Shown: positions 7,711-14,378 of the stretch, in pieces | Position numbering within the stretch: position 1 is the stretch's first letter | How the letters are laid out: each line of letters starts with the position of its first letter | NCBI GenBank assembly: GCA_038254585.1 | Contig: JBBSGA010000015.1 | Coordinates: 1 to 34,628, forward strand | Origin: JBBSGA01 sp038254585 | GTDB lineage: Bacteria > Chloroflexota > Chloroflexia > Chloroflexales > Kallotenuaceae | DNA: 34,628 nucleotides | Direction of reading: 5' to 3' | Translations under genes and position numbers: made by a program | Notes under the pieces: model-generated | Database searches by the model: none | The model's input: the letters and a program-made list of their open reading frames with translations, nothing else | What the model was told of the DNA's origin: nothing

Positions 7711-8281
7711 CGTGGCCTCCTTCAGCTTGTGTCAGCCCCGCGTAGGTCAGCCGAAACGCATTGCGCGCCCGAAACAGGTTGACTTTTACGGCGGCGAGGC
7801 TGATCCCGAGCACGTCCGCGATCTCGGAGTAGGCCAGCCCCTCCGCGTCGCGTAGGAGCAAGATCGTGCGCTGTTTTTCGGGCAGCTCCCCAAGCGCAAT
7901 CGCGATCAGGTTGCGCTGCTCGCTGGCCGCGTACCGTCCCGCTGGATCGCCGTACCCGGCCCGGTCGGGGATTGCCAGAAGCTCGTCCGTGTCGAGACGC
8001 GTCGCCGTGGGGCGGCGGCGACTATTCAGATAGGTGTTACGCGCGATCCGGAAGAGCCATGTCGCTACCGAGCAGTCGCCGCGGAAGGTCAGTATGCCGG
8101 CACACGCGCGAATGAAGGTCTCCTGGGCCAGTTCCTCGGCCTGGTCCGGCGAGCCTGTAAGCCGGTAGAGGTACTGCTGAACAGGGCCGCGGTAGCGCCG
8201 GTACAGATCTTCGAGCGATAAGGCATCAGAGGCCGTACCGGCGGCTCTTCCGATCGCCGGGAGGTTTCCGATCTTCGTCAT
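7697..8281 (-). CDS. ECF-subfamily RNA polymerase sigma factor
   Basis: 194 residues. Region 2 (about 25-90) contains AEELAQETFIRACAGILTFRG and SVATWLFRIARNTYLNSRRR, binding core polymerase and the -10 element. Region 4 (about 130-180) contains LPEKQRTILLLRDAEGLAYSEIADVLGISLAAVKVNLFRARNAFR, a helix-turn-helix for the -35 element; regions 1 and 3 are absent, as in ECF sigmas. GAGGAAG precedes the ATG by about 6 bases. The downstream overlapping gene is its probable anti-sigma factor. An ECF-type promoter lies about 70-100 bases upstream, so the operon is probably autoregulated. Confidence 0.92.
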   Translation of the reverse strand: MTKIGNLPAIGRAAGTASDALSLEDLYRRYRGPVQQYLYRLTGSPDQAEELAQETFIRACAGILTFRGDCSVATWLFRIARNTYLNSRRRPTATRLDTDELLAIPDRAGYGDPAGRYAASEQRNLIAIALGELPEKQRTILLLRDAEGLAYSEIADVLGISLAAVKVNLFRARNAFRLTYAGLTQAEGGHDDHL

Positions 8282-8351
8282 ACGGCACTTCCTCTTTGCT
8301 CGCTGCTACGGTCGTTCGCCACGGGCGCCCTGGCCATGACCTTCACCTGAG

Positions 8352-8380
8352 GTAGACACGACGGCGGCACGAAAAGTTAC
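8352..8380 (-). promoter_or_regulatory. Predicted ECF-type promoter of the sigma/anti-sigma operon
   Basis: On the minus strand GTAACTT (8380-8374) and GTCTAC (8357-8352) are separated by 16 bases. This resembles the GGAACTT...GTCTAA layout recognised by RpoE-like ECF sigma factors. It lies about 70-100 bases before the sigma-factor start, where an autoregulatory promoter is expected. Confidence 0.5.
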
Positions 8381-8413
8381 AGCTCCGGTGCCGCTAGCAT
8401 ACGTCGGAAACGG

Positions 8414-8443
8414 AGGGAGCCCTGGCCGGCGGCCAGGGCTCCC
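8414..8443. terminator. GC-rich hairpin downstream of the FAD monooxygenase gene
   Basis: A long stem (GGGAGCCCTGGCC pairing with GGCCAGGGCTCCC) lies about 90 bases beyond the monooxygenase stop. It lacks a U-run and may be a terminator without a tail or a repeat. Confidence 0.4.
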
Positions 8444-8529
8444 GCGCTCTATTGCGACGATGCGCCCGCACATCGATTGTTTGTGGGCCGGCAGTTTATG
8501 CAACCTTCGTCCCTGGCCGGCCCGATTGC

Positions 8530-9834
8530 CTATGACGATCCGATTCCGGCCCGTGTTGCAGGCGCCTGCCTTCGCACGTGGACCGGTACAATCCCCAGGC
8601 CGATGATCCGCGCCGGAATATCACGGACGAGCGGGATCTTGAACAGAGTAAGCAGGTACCACGGGATCGTTATCGGCTTGGCGGGATCGAGCGCCTGCGC
8701 TAGGACACGTCGCTGAATGAGGCCTTGCAGCGCCTGGATCATGCGTGTCGGCCACTCACGCCGTCGTTGGACGGCACGTAGATCCGCTAGGTTCAACCCG
8801 CCGGTCTTGAGTGGCTCACTCAGCAGGTTGGCCGCGACCACGGCATCCTGAATTGCGTAGTTGATCCCTACCCCCCCAACCGGCGACATAACGTGTGCGG
8901 CGTCGCCGATCAGCAGGAGCCCGGCCCGGTGCCACTGCGGCAGCCGGCTCGACTCGACCGACAGCAGCGATACCTGCTTCCAATCTTGCAGCGTGTCCAC
9001 GCGGTCGGCCATCTGTGGCGCGAGCTGTGCGATAGCCTTCCGCAGGGCAGGTAGCCCCGCCGTGCGCAGCTTCTGGTAGCCGCCTTTGGGAATCACGTAG
9101 CCTGCCTGCCAGAAGTCGAAGCGATCGATCAGCGCCAGGATGTGACCGCTGCCGAAGCGTCCGAGCGCGTCCTCCGGATCGTCCGGCCGGCGCGGTAGCC
9201 GGAACCAGAGGACGTCCATCGGCGGCGAGGTCGTGATCGGCACGAGATTGGCCAGGTGCCGGATGCGCGAAAAGCGGCCGTCTGCGCCGACCGTCAGGAG
9301 TGCACGCACTTCGTGCCGGCCATCCACCCCTTGATACCGCACACCGCGGACGATCCCTCCGTCCGTAACCAGCTCGTCTACGCGCGCACCCATTACGAGC
9401 TTGAAGCCAGGATAGCGCCGGGCCTCGCCGGTGATGAACTGGAGAAACTCGGTCTGCGGCATAATCGTGACGTAGGGAAAGCGCGTCTTCAAGCGGCCGA
9501 AGTTGGCCATCTGGAATGTCCCGCCCGCGCCTTCCACCTCGATCGTCCGTAGCTGCGTATGCCGCTGCTGCAGGAGACGATCCGCCAGCCCGAGCTCGTC
9601 CATGAGCTGCATCGCCGAGGGGTGGATCGTATCGCCACGAAATTGGCGGTCGAAGTCGCCGTGCTCTTCCAGCAGCACGGCCTGGATCCCATTACGTGCC
9701 AGCATCAGCGAGAGCACTGCTCCTGCCGGTCCGCCGCCGACCACGACGCAGGTCGTCGTTTCGATATCACGAATGTCCGTCGGTCGCGCTCGGTCTCCCG
9801 CTTGTGCAGAAGCTAGAGCGTCTGAGTTAGGCAT
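8530..9834 (-). CDS. FAD-dependent monooxygenase (PHBH / aromatic hydroxylase fold)
   Basis: 434 residues. Rossmann motif VVVGGGPAGAVLSLMLARNG near residues 30-50 with the ribose-binding acid in LLEEHGD binds FAD; the later GD motif LLIGDAAHVMSPVGGVGINYA contacts the FAD ribityl chain. Order and spacing fit group A flavin monooxygenases, which hydroxylate aromatic or polyketide substrates with NAD(P)H and O2. The substrate is not deducible. The start at 9834 follows GAAGGAG by 8 bases; an ATG at 9891 lies inside the operator. A perfect inverted repeat around an AT-rich core just upstream suggests control by a TetR-type or similar repressor, but no regulator gene is adjacent. Confidence 0.85.
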   Translation of the reverse strand: MPNSDALASAQAGDRARPTDIRDIETTTCVVVGGGPAGAVLSLMLARNGIQAVLLEEHGDFDRQFRGDTIHPSAMQLMDELGLADRLLQQRHTQLRTIEVEGAGGTFQMANFGRLKTRFPYVTIMPQTEFLQFITGEARRYPGFKLVMGARVDELVTDGGIVRGVRYQGVDGRHEVRALLTVGADGRFSRIRHLANLVPITTSPPMDVLWFRLPRRPDDPEDALGRFGSGHILALIDRFDFWQAGYVIPKGGYQKLRTAGLPALRKAIAQLAPQMADRVDTLQDWKQVSLLSVESSRLPQWHRAGLLLIGDAAHVMSPVGGVGINYAIQDAVVAANLLSEPLKTGGLNLADLRAVQRRREWPTRMIQALQGLIQRRVLAQALDPAKPITIPWYLLTLFKIPLVRDIPARIIGLGIVPVHVRRQAPATRAGIGSS

Positions 9835-9853
9835 TAGGCAAACTCCTTCACTC

Positions 9854-9881
9854 GTAGAGCCTTTATATATAACGGCTCTAC
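9854..9881 (-). promoter_or_regulatory. Palindromic operator with AT-rich core upstream of the FAD monooxygenase
   Basis: GTAGAGCC and GGCTCTAC form a perfect 8-bp inverted repeat separated by 12 AT-rich bases (TTTATATATAAC on the plus strand). A second overlapping repeat (AACGGC-N6-GCCGTT, 9871-9888) lies on its far side. The TATATA core could be the -10 region, so a bound dimer would block the promoter. It ends 19 bases before the start codon. Confidence 0.6.
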
Positions 9882-10043
9882 GGCCGTTCACAGGCTTCTA
9901 GATCAGGCACGGCTATGGACGATCGAACGCATCGTCGAGAGCGTACCGCTGCCGTGCGATCGAATCAAGCGGGGGTGCCGAGGCAGCCCTCAGCTTCTCT
10001 GCTACAATCGGCTCCGGAGTGATCAAGGAAGGAGCGTGACAAC

Positions 10044-10907
10044 GTGCAACAGGTCGCTGTTCTGGGACTCGGGATAATTGGCGGGGGGATCGCGAAGAAC
10101 CTGTTGGAGGCCGGATTTCCCGTCGTCGTCTACAACCGCAGCCGCCCCAAGACGGAGCCGCTCGCGAAGGCGGGTGCAACGGTCGCCGCGACGCCGCGCG
10201 AGGCGGTCGCCGCTGCCAATGTCGTCATCTCCACTGTAGCCAACGACCAGGCCTCGGAGGCCGTCTGGCTCGGCGACGACGGTGCTCTGGCCGCGGCCCG
10301 GCCGGACACGATCCTCGTCGAGTGCAGCACCCTCAGCACCGCCTGGGTCGCGCGCCTGTCGGCGTCCGCGCAGGCACGAGGCCTGCCTTTCCTCGACGCG
10401 CCGGTCCTCGGGAGCAAGGACGCGTCCGAAGCGGGCGAGCTGCGCCTGCTCGTCGGCGGCGACCCCGCCCACCTCGACCGCGTTCGTGATGTTCTGGCGG
10501 CCTTCACTGCTGAGGTGAACCATCTCGGACCCACCGGCTCCGGCGCACGCATGAAGCTGATCAATAACTCGATGGTTGCGGTACAGATCGTGGCCCTGGC
10601 CGAGGGCCTGGTGGTCGCCGAGCGTGCCGGCTTGGACGTCGACCAGGTCGTGCAATTGCTCAGCGGCGGCGCTCCCGGCAGCCCTGCCGTGCGCGGACGC
10701 GCGGCGCGCATGGCCGCGCACGACTATGAGGATGTCCACTTCGCGCTCCGCTGGATGCGCAAAGATGCCGGCTACGGCCTCGAGGAGGGCCGGCGCTACG
10801 AGGTGCCCATGACCACGGTCGAGGCAGCCGGCCGGGTCATGCAGGCCGCGATCGATCAAGGCCTCGGCGACCTCGACTTTGCGGCCGTGATCGAAGCCGT
10901 TCGCTAG
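10044..10907 (+). CDS. NAD(P)-dependent beta-hydroxyacid dehydrogenase-like oxidoreductase
   Basis: 287 residues, the standard length of the 3-hydroxyisobutyrate dehydrogenase / glyoxylate reductase / tartronate semialdehyde reductase family. Seen: N-terminal Rossmann LGLGIIGGGIAKNL (7-20); NRSRPK after strand 2, with Arg residues favouring NADP(H); substrate-binding APVLGSKDASEAGEL (119-133); and the catalytic Lys171 in TGSGARMKLINNSM. The final third is the all-helical C-terminal dimer domain. The family reduces or oxidises small beta-hydroxyacids, but the exact substrate is uncertain. GTG start with AAGGAAGGAG upstream. It is convergent with the ABC ATPase gene and the two stop codons share the bases CTAG. 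Confidence 0.85.
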   Translation: MQQVAVLGLGIIGGGIAKNLLEAGFPVVVYNRSRPKTEPLAKAGATVAATPREAVAAANVVISTVANDQASEAVWLGDDGALAAARPDTILVECSTLSTAWVARLSASAQARGLPFLDAPVLGSKDASEAGELRLLVGGDPAHLDRVRDVLAAFTAEVNHLGPTGSGARMKLINNSMVAVQIVALAEGLVVAERAGLDVDQVVQLLSGGAPGSPAVRGRAARMAAHDYEDVHFALRWMRKDAGYGLEEGRRYEVPMTTVEAAGRVMQAAIDQGLGDLDFAAVIEAVR

Positions 10908-11644
10908 TGCAGAATTCGCGACAGGAAGAGTTTGGTCCGGTCGTGCTGTGGATTGCCGAAGATCTGGTCAGGAGCGCCCTGCTCGACGATTGTGCCGGCA
11001 TCCATGAAGACGACGCGGTGAGCGGCGTTGCGCGCGAAGCCCATCTCGTGCGAGACCACGACCATCGTCATGCCCTCGCCGGCTAGCTCCTGCATCACGT
11101 CGAGCACTTCCTTGATCATCTCCGGATCGAGCGCCGAGGTTGGCTCGTCGAAGAGCATGATCTTCGGCTGCATCGCGAGCGCTCGGGCGATCGCCACGCG
11201 CTGCTGCTGGCCGCCTGAAAGCTGCCCCGGGTAGGCTTCGATCTTTTCCGGGATGCCGACCTTGTCGAGGAGCTCCTTGGCGACCTCTTCGCTCTCCCGG
11301 CGCGTGCGCTTGCGCACCCACTGTTGGGCGAGGCAGATATTGTCCAGCACCGGCAGATGCGGGAAGAGCTCGAAGCGCTGAAAGACCATCCCGACCTCCG
11401 CCCGCACGGCGTCGATGTTGCCGCGCTGCTCGTTAACCTCGACGCCGTCGACCACGACCCGCCCACTGTCCGGCACCTCGAGATGGTTGATGCAGCGTAG
11501 CAGGGTCGACTTGCCGGACCCCGACGGCCCGATGATCATCATCACCTCGCCGCGCTTCACAGTCATGTTGACGTCGTCGAGCGCCTTGAGCTTGCCGAAG
11601 CGCTTCGAAACCTGCTCGATCTGGATGATCTCATCGCCGGCCAA
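10904..11644 (-). CDS. Polar amino-acid ABC transporter, ATP-binding protein (GlnQ/HisP type)
   Basis: 246 residues with the full ABC set: Walker A GPSGSGKST, Q-loop FQRFELFPHL, signature LSGGQQQR, Walker B IMLFDEPTSALDP and H-switch SHEMGFA. The order and the phrase EGMTMVVVSHEMGFARN are typical of GlnQ/HisP-type importers. It drives uptake together with the permease and lipoprotein encoded just upstream. Translation likely begins at TTG 11644, overlapping the permease stop by 14 bases, so the two are coupled. Which amino acid is carried cannot be read from this subunit. Confidence 0.93.
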   Translation of the reverse strand: MAGDEIIQIEQVSKRFGKLKALDDVNMTVKRGEVMMIIGPSGSGKSTLLRCINHLEVPDSGRVVVDGVEVNEQRGNIDAVRAEVGMVFQRFELFPHLPVLDNICLAQQWVRKRTRRESEEVAKELLDKVGIPEKIEAYPGQLSGGQQQRVAIARALAMQPKIMLFDEPTSALDPEMIKEVLDVMQELAGEGMTMVVVSHEMGFARNAAHRVVFMDAGTIVEQGAPDQIFGNPQHDRTKLFLSRILH

Positions 11645-12413
11645 CGTTGGTTACCCTTTCGAGATAGCGCACCCCGAGGGAGAGCATTAATGTCAGGATC
11701 AGATAGAGCACCGCGACGGCGTTGTAGGTCCGGAAGGTGTCGAAGGTGCGTGCCGCCTGGATCCGCCCGAGCTGCGTCAGCTCCTCGACCGCGATCGCCG
11801 ACACGAGCGACGAGTCCTTGAGTATGGCGATGAAGTCGTTGCCGAGCGGCGGCAGCACGCGCCGGATCGCCTGCGGCAGGATAATGAAGCGCATCGTCTG
11901 TCCATAGGTCATACCGAGCGATCGCGCCGCCTCCGTCTGGCCGCGCTCGATCGATTCGATCCCCGCACGGTAGACCTCGGCCAGGTAGGCCCCGTAGCCG
12001 AACGAGAGCGCCATAATGCCCGAGAAGACGGCGTTGCGATTGGTATGTATCGCGGGCGCGATCACGTAATGCGCGTAGATGATGATCACGAGCAGCGGCA
12101 CACCGCGCACGATCTCCACGTAGAGCGTCGCCAGCGTATAGAGCAGCCGGTTGCGTGAGACGCGTCCAAGCCCGGCAATCAGGCCGAGCACGAGCGCGAT
12201 GGCGTAGGAGACGACCGAGAGCAAGATAGTCAGGCCGACGCCGCGGATCAGATAGCGCAGCGCGTTGACGTACTTCTCCTGTGAAAGCATCGAGAAGATG
12301 ACGCCGCCGCCTAGCACCAGGATGATGATCAGCCACCACGGCGCCTGGGCGATGGCACGCGCAAACGCGGATGGGGAACGCTCGATCTGGACCTCGCGGC
12401 GAGCACCGGCCAT
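11631..12413 (-). CDS. Polar amino-acid ABC transporter, permease (HisM/GlnP type)
   Basis: About 260 residues. A first membrane helix (WWLIIILVLGGGVIFSML) is followed by the HisMQ-type permease core, beginning YLIRGVGLTILLSVVSYAIALVLG, and the EAA loop contacting the ATPase is seen as EAARSLGMTYGQTMRFIILPQAIRRVLPPLGNDF split over the usual 30 residues. Start ATG 12413 has GGAGG 7 bases upstream; an earlier ATG (12461) has none. It lies between the binding-protein gene and the ATPase gene, in the usual order for this importer class. Confidence 0.93.
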   Translation of the reverse strand: MAGARREVQIERSPSAFARAIAQAPWWLIIILVLGGGVIFSMLSQEKYVNALRYLIRGVGLTILLSVVSYAIALVLGLIAGLGRVSRNRLLYTLATLYVEIVRGVPLLVIIIYAHYVIAPAIHTNRNAVFSGIMALSFGYGAYLAEVYRAGIESIERGQTEAARSLGMTYGQTMRFIILPQAIRRVLPPLGNDFIAILKDSSLVSAIAVEELTQLGRIQAARTFDTFRTYNAVAVLYLILTLMLSLGVRYLERVTNVGRR

Positions 12414-12475
12414 AGCGTAACCTCCACCCTTGTCCCGCGGCGCGCCGTGGGAGGAGCTCAAACGGTGAGACGCCG

Positions 12476-13501
12476 CTACTTGATCTTGTACTTGTCTTTG
12501 AGCTGCTGGATCGTGTCTCCGCTCTTGAGTTGCCTCAAGGCTGCATTGATGCCGTTCAGCAGCTCGGTATCGTTCTGGTTCACGGCGATGCCGTAATCTT
12601 CCGTCGTAAATGCCTGGCCGGCGACGACGATCTTGCCAGTGTACTGGGGCTGCACGATATAGTTGGCGACCGTTGGGCTATCCGCGACGACCGCGTCGAT
12701 CGAGCCGTTTGCAAGGTCGGCAATCGCCAGGTCGATCGTCTGGTAACGCTTGAGCTTATTATCGGGCACCTTCGCTTTGTCCAACGCGGCCTTTTCGCCG
12801 GTCGTTCCCGTCTGCGCTCCCACCGTTGGCCCGCTCGCCAGATCCTGATAGCCTTTGATCTTGTCGTTTGTCGCCTTGACGACGACGACCTGGCCAATTG
12901 TCAGGTATGGATCCGAAAGGGCCACGATCTTTTTGCGCTCGTCCGTGATCGTCACCGATGACATGACGGCGTCGAACTCCTTATTCTGGAGCGCCGTGAA
13001 GATCGTATCAAAGTTCGCGGTCTTGAACTCCGGCTTGATGTTGATCAGCTTCGCAATCTCATTCATGAGATCGGGGTCGAAGCCGACGATTTGATTGGTC
13101 TTAGCGTCCACCGACTCCATTGGCGGATAGGTCGAATCGGTCCCGACCACTACCTTGCGACCTTTGAGGTCGGGCATCGGGCCGGCCGCCGTGGTGGTAC
13201 CGCTAGCCGCGCTCCCGACCGCCGCCGTGGTTGCCGTCTCCATTGTCGCCGCCGCCGTGGTCGCCGTCTCCGACGCCGCCGGCATCGTCGTCTCAGCCAT
13301 CGCCGGCGTCGCGGTTTCCATCGACGTGGCAGCCGTCGTAGCAGCCGGCATCGCGGTCTCGGCCACGGCGGCCGTCGCGGTCTGGGCCGCGGACCGTGGA
13401 GCCTCTGCCGTCGCGCTCGTGCCGCCACCGGTGCCTGAGCCGCAGGCGCCGAGCAGCGCCAGGCAGAGCGCCGTGAGGACTAGACAGGAAAGCCGTTTCA
13501 T
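12476..13501 (-). CDS. Polar amino-acid ABC transporter, substrate-binding lipoprotein with a long Ala/Thr linker
   Basis: 341 residues. Signal peptide II with lipobox LGAC (Cys20) tethers it to the outer face of the membrane. Residues about 21-108 are a low-complexity Ala/Thr/Met/Glu linker made of imperfect repeats (ETATTAAATMETATTAA and variants). The periplasmic-binding-protein type 2 fold follows from GRKVVVGTDSTYPPMESVD, with the ligand-binding features VGFDPDLMNEIAKL and FDTIFTALQNKEFDAVMSS, and the C-terminal lobe ending IQQLKDKYKIK. Family knowledge suggests glutamine, arginine or another polar amino acid. A good sigma-70 promoter precedes it and starts the three-gene operon. Confidence 0.93.
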   Translation of the reverse strand: MKRLSCLVLTALCLALLGACGSGTGGGTSATAEAPRSAAQTATAAVAETAMPAATTAATSMETATPAMAETTMPAASETATTAAATMETATTAAVGSAASGTTTAAGPMPDLKGRKVVVGTDSTYPPMESVDAKTNQIVGFDPDLMNEIAKLINIKPEFKTANFDTIFTALQNKEFDAVMSSVTITDERKKIVALSDPYLTIGQVVVVKATNDKIKGYQDLASGPTVGAQTGTTGEKAALDKAKVPDNKLKRYQTIDLAIADLANGSIDAVVADSPTVANYIVQPQYTGKIVVAGQAFTTEDYGIAVNQNDTELLNGINAALRQLKSGDTIQQLKDKYKIK

Positions 13502-13531
13502 CTGTGCCTCCGGGGCATAAAAGTGGCGGCT

Positions 13532-13560
13532 ATTCTAGCGGTCGCTCATAGTGGCGTCAA
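13532..13560 (-). promoter_or_regulatory. Sigma-70 promoter of the amino-acid ABC transporter operon
   Basis: On the minus strand TTGACG (13560-13555), a 17-base spacer and TAGAAT (13537-13532) lie about 30 bases before the lipoprotein start. Confidence 0.6.
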
Positions 13561-13649
13561 ACGATTGGAAAGCCCGAAAACAGAACTCATGCCTGGTGCC
13601 GTGCGACGATCGCGCCTTGGCTCGCCATGATGTCGCGGGAAAATGATGC

Positions 13650-13678
13650 TTGACCTAGAACATGCGTTCTGATATACT
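13650..13678 (+). promoter_or_regulatory. Sigma-70 promoter with a LexA (SOS) box in its spacer
   Basis: TTGACC (13650-13655), 17 bases, TATACT (13673-13678). Inside the spacer is AGAACATGCGTTCT (13657-13670), a perfect fit to the Gram-positive/Bacillus-type LexA (DinR) consensus GAAC-RNRY-GTTC. A bound LexA dimer would cover the polymerase site, so the downstream two-gene operon is predicted to be SOS-induced. Confidence 0.75.
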
Positions 13679-13713
13679 CATGACAGTCTACTAGCAATAC
13701 GAGGAGCGCAGGG

Positions 13714-13950
13714 ATGCAGCACGAACCGATCGCATTGTGCGAGAAGCGCTACAACTACCTTCCGCTGCGTTTTATGTACCGCGGCGAAGAGCGGCGGGTT
13801 CGTCGCGTCGAGAAAATCTGGGCCGAGCGCGCCACCTGGCGCAAGCCGCCCCGCCAGGTCTATCGGGTGCGCTGCCAGGACGATCAGATGTTCGATTTGA
13901 TTCATGACACGCGCCTCGATGCATGGTATCTTGAGCGAACGGGAGGTTGA
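13714..13950 (+). CDS. Small DUF6504-like protein, predicted SOS-regulated
   Basis: 78 residues, strongly basic in the middle (RGEERRVRRVEKIW) with a C-terminal beta segment YRVRCQDDQMFDLIHDTRLDAWYLE. The pattern resembles DUF6504, small proteins of unknown function which in Actinobacteria are found beside Y-family DNA polymerase (ImuB-like) genes; this assignment is from memory of the family. GAGGAG precedes the ATG. The stop is one base before the ATG of the next gene, so the pair forms an operon. The consensus promoter containing a LexA box suggests a role in the DNA-damage response. No catalytic residues are evident; nucleic-acid binding is plausible from the charge. Confidence 0.7.
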   Translation: MQHEPIALCEKRYNYLPLRFMYRGEERRVRRVEKIWAERATWRKPPRQVYRVRCQDDQMFDLIHDTRLDAWYLERTGG

Positions 13951-13951
13951 C

Positions 13952-14167
13952 ATGTTTCTGATGTGGTACGACGATGATCGGAAGAAAACCGTGAGCGAGA
14001 AAATCACTGATGCACTGGCCGCCTACGAGGCGCGCTTCCGCGCACGCCCCAATCTTGTGCTGGTCAACGCGTCCGATATCGGCGAGGCGCCCCAGTCGGT
14101 GACGATCCGCCCCCAGCCCTTCATCCAGCGCTCGACCTTCTACGTCGGCATCGAAGATCTCCCCTAG
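13952..14167 (+). CDS. Small conserved-looking protein of unknown function, second gene of the LexA-box operon
   Basis: 71 residues, starting MFLMWYDDDRKKTVSEKI. A helix (TDALAAYEARFRARP) is followed by NLVLVNASDIGEAP and a C-terminal strand region (VTIRPQPFIQRSTFYVGIE). I do not recognise a family. The start is chosen at 13952 because GGGAGG lies 6 bases upstream and it follows the previous stop by one base. A strong intrinsic terminator 20 bases beyond its stop closes the operon. Because it shares the SOS-type promoter, it probably acts with the DUF6504-like protein. Confidence 0.7.
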   Translation: MFLMWYDDDRKKTVSEKITDALAAYEARFRARPNLVLVNASDIGEAPQSVTIRPQPFIQRSTFYVGIEDLP

Positions 14168-14186
14168 TCGCTCTTCTACCGCTCTC

Positions 14187-14209
14187 AAAAGCGCCCACCG
14201 GGCGCTTTT
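14187..14209 (+). terminator. Intrinsic terminator of the LexA-box operon
   Basis: A perfect 10-bp stem, AAAAGCGCCC / GGGCGCTTTT, with loop ACC; the U-run is the 3' end of the stem followed by CTTG. It works by symmetry on either strand. Confidence 0.85.
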
Positions 14210-14295
14210 CTTGTGCTCCGGGATGTGCTCATGCTCGAACAGCTGGATCGAGCTAAGTAGGCCATAAGTACCTTCCTTTCCGACCGGGACTTGGG

Positions 14296-14301
14296 TACAA
14301 T
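14296..14301 (+). promoter_or_regulatory. Candidate -10 element of the glycosidase gene
   Basis: TACAAT lies 78 bases before the start, in the context TTGGGTACAAT. No good -35 hexamer is placed 16-18 bases upstream, so activation by a factor is possible. Confidence 0.3.
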
Positions 14302-14378
14302 TTCGGCTTGTTAGCACGAATTTACCGCTGCATCGGCCCCTGTTTGGCCTGTCGCTTGTCCTGGGAAGGACCCTACAT

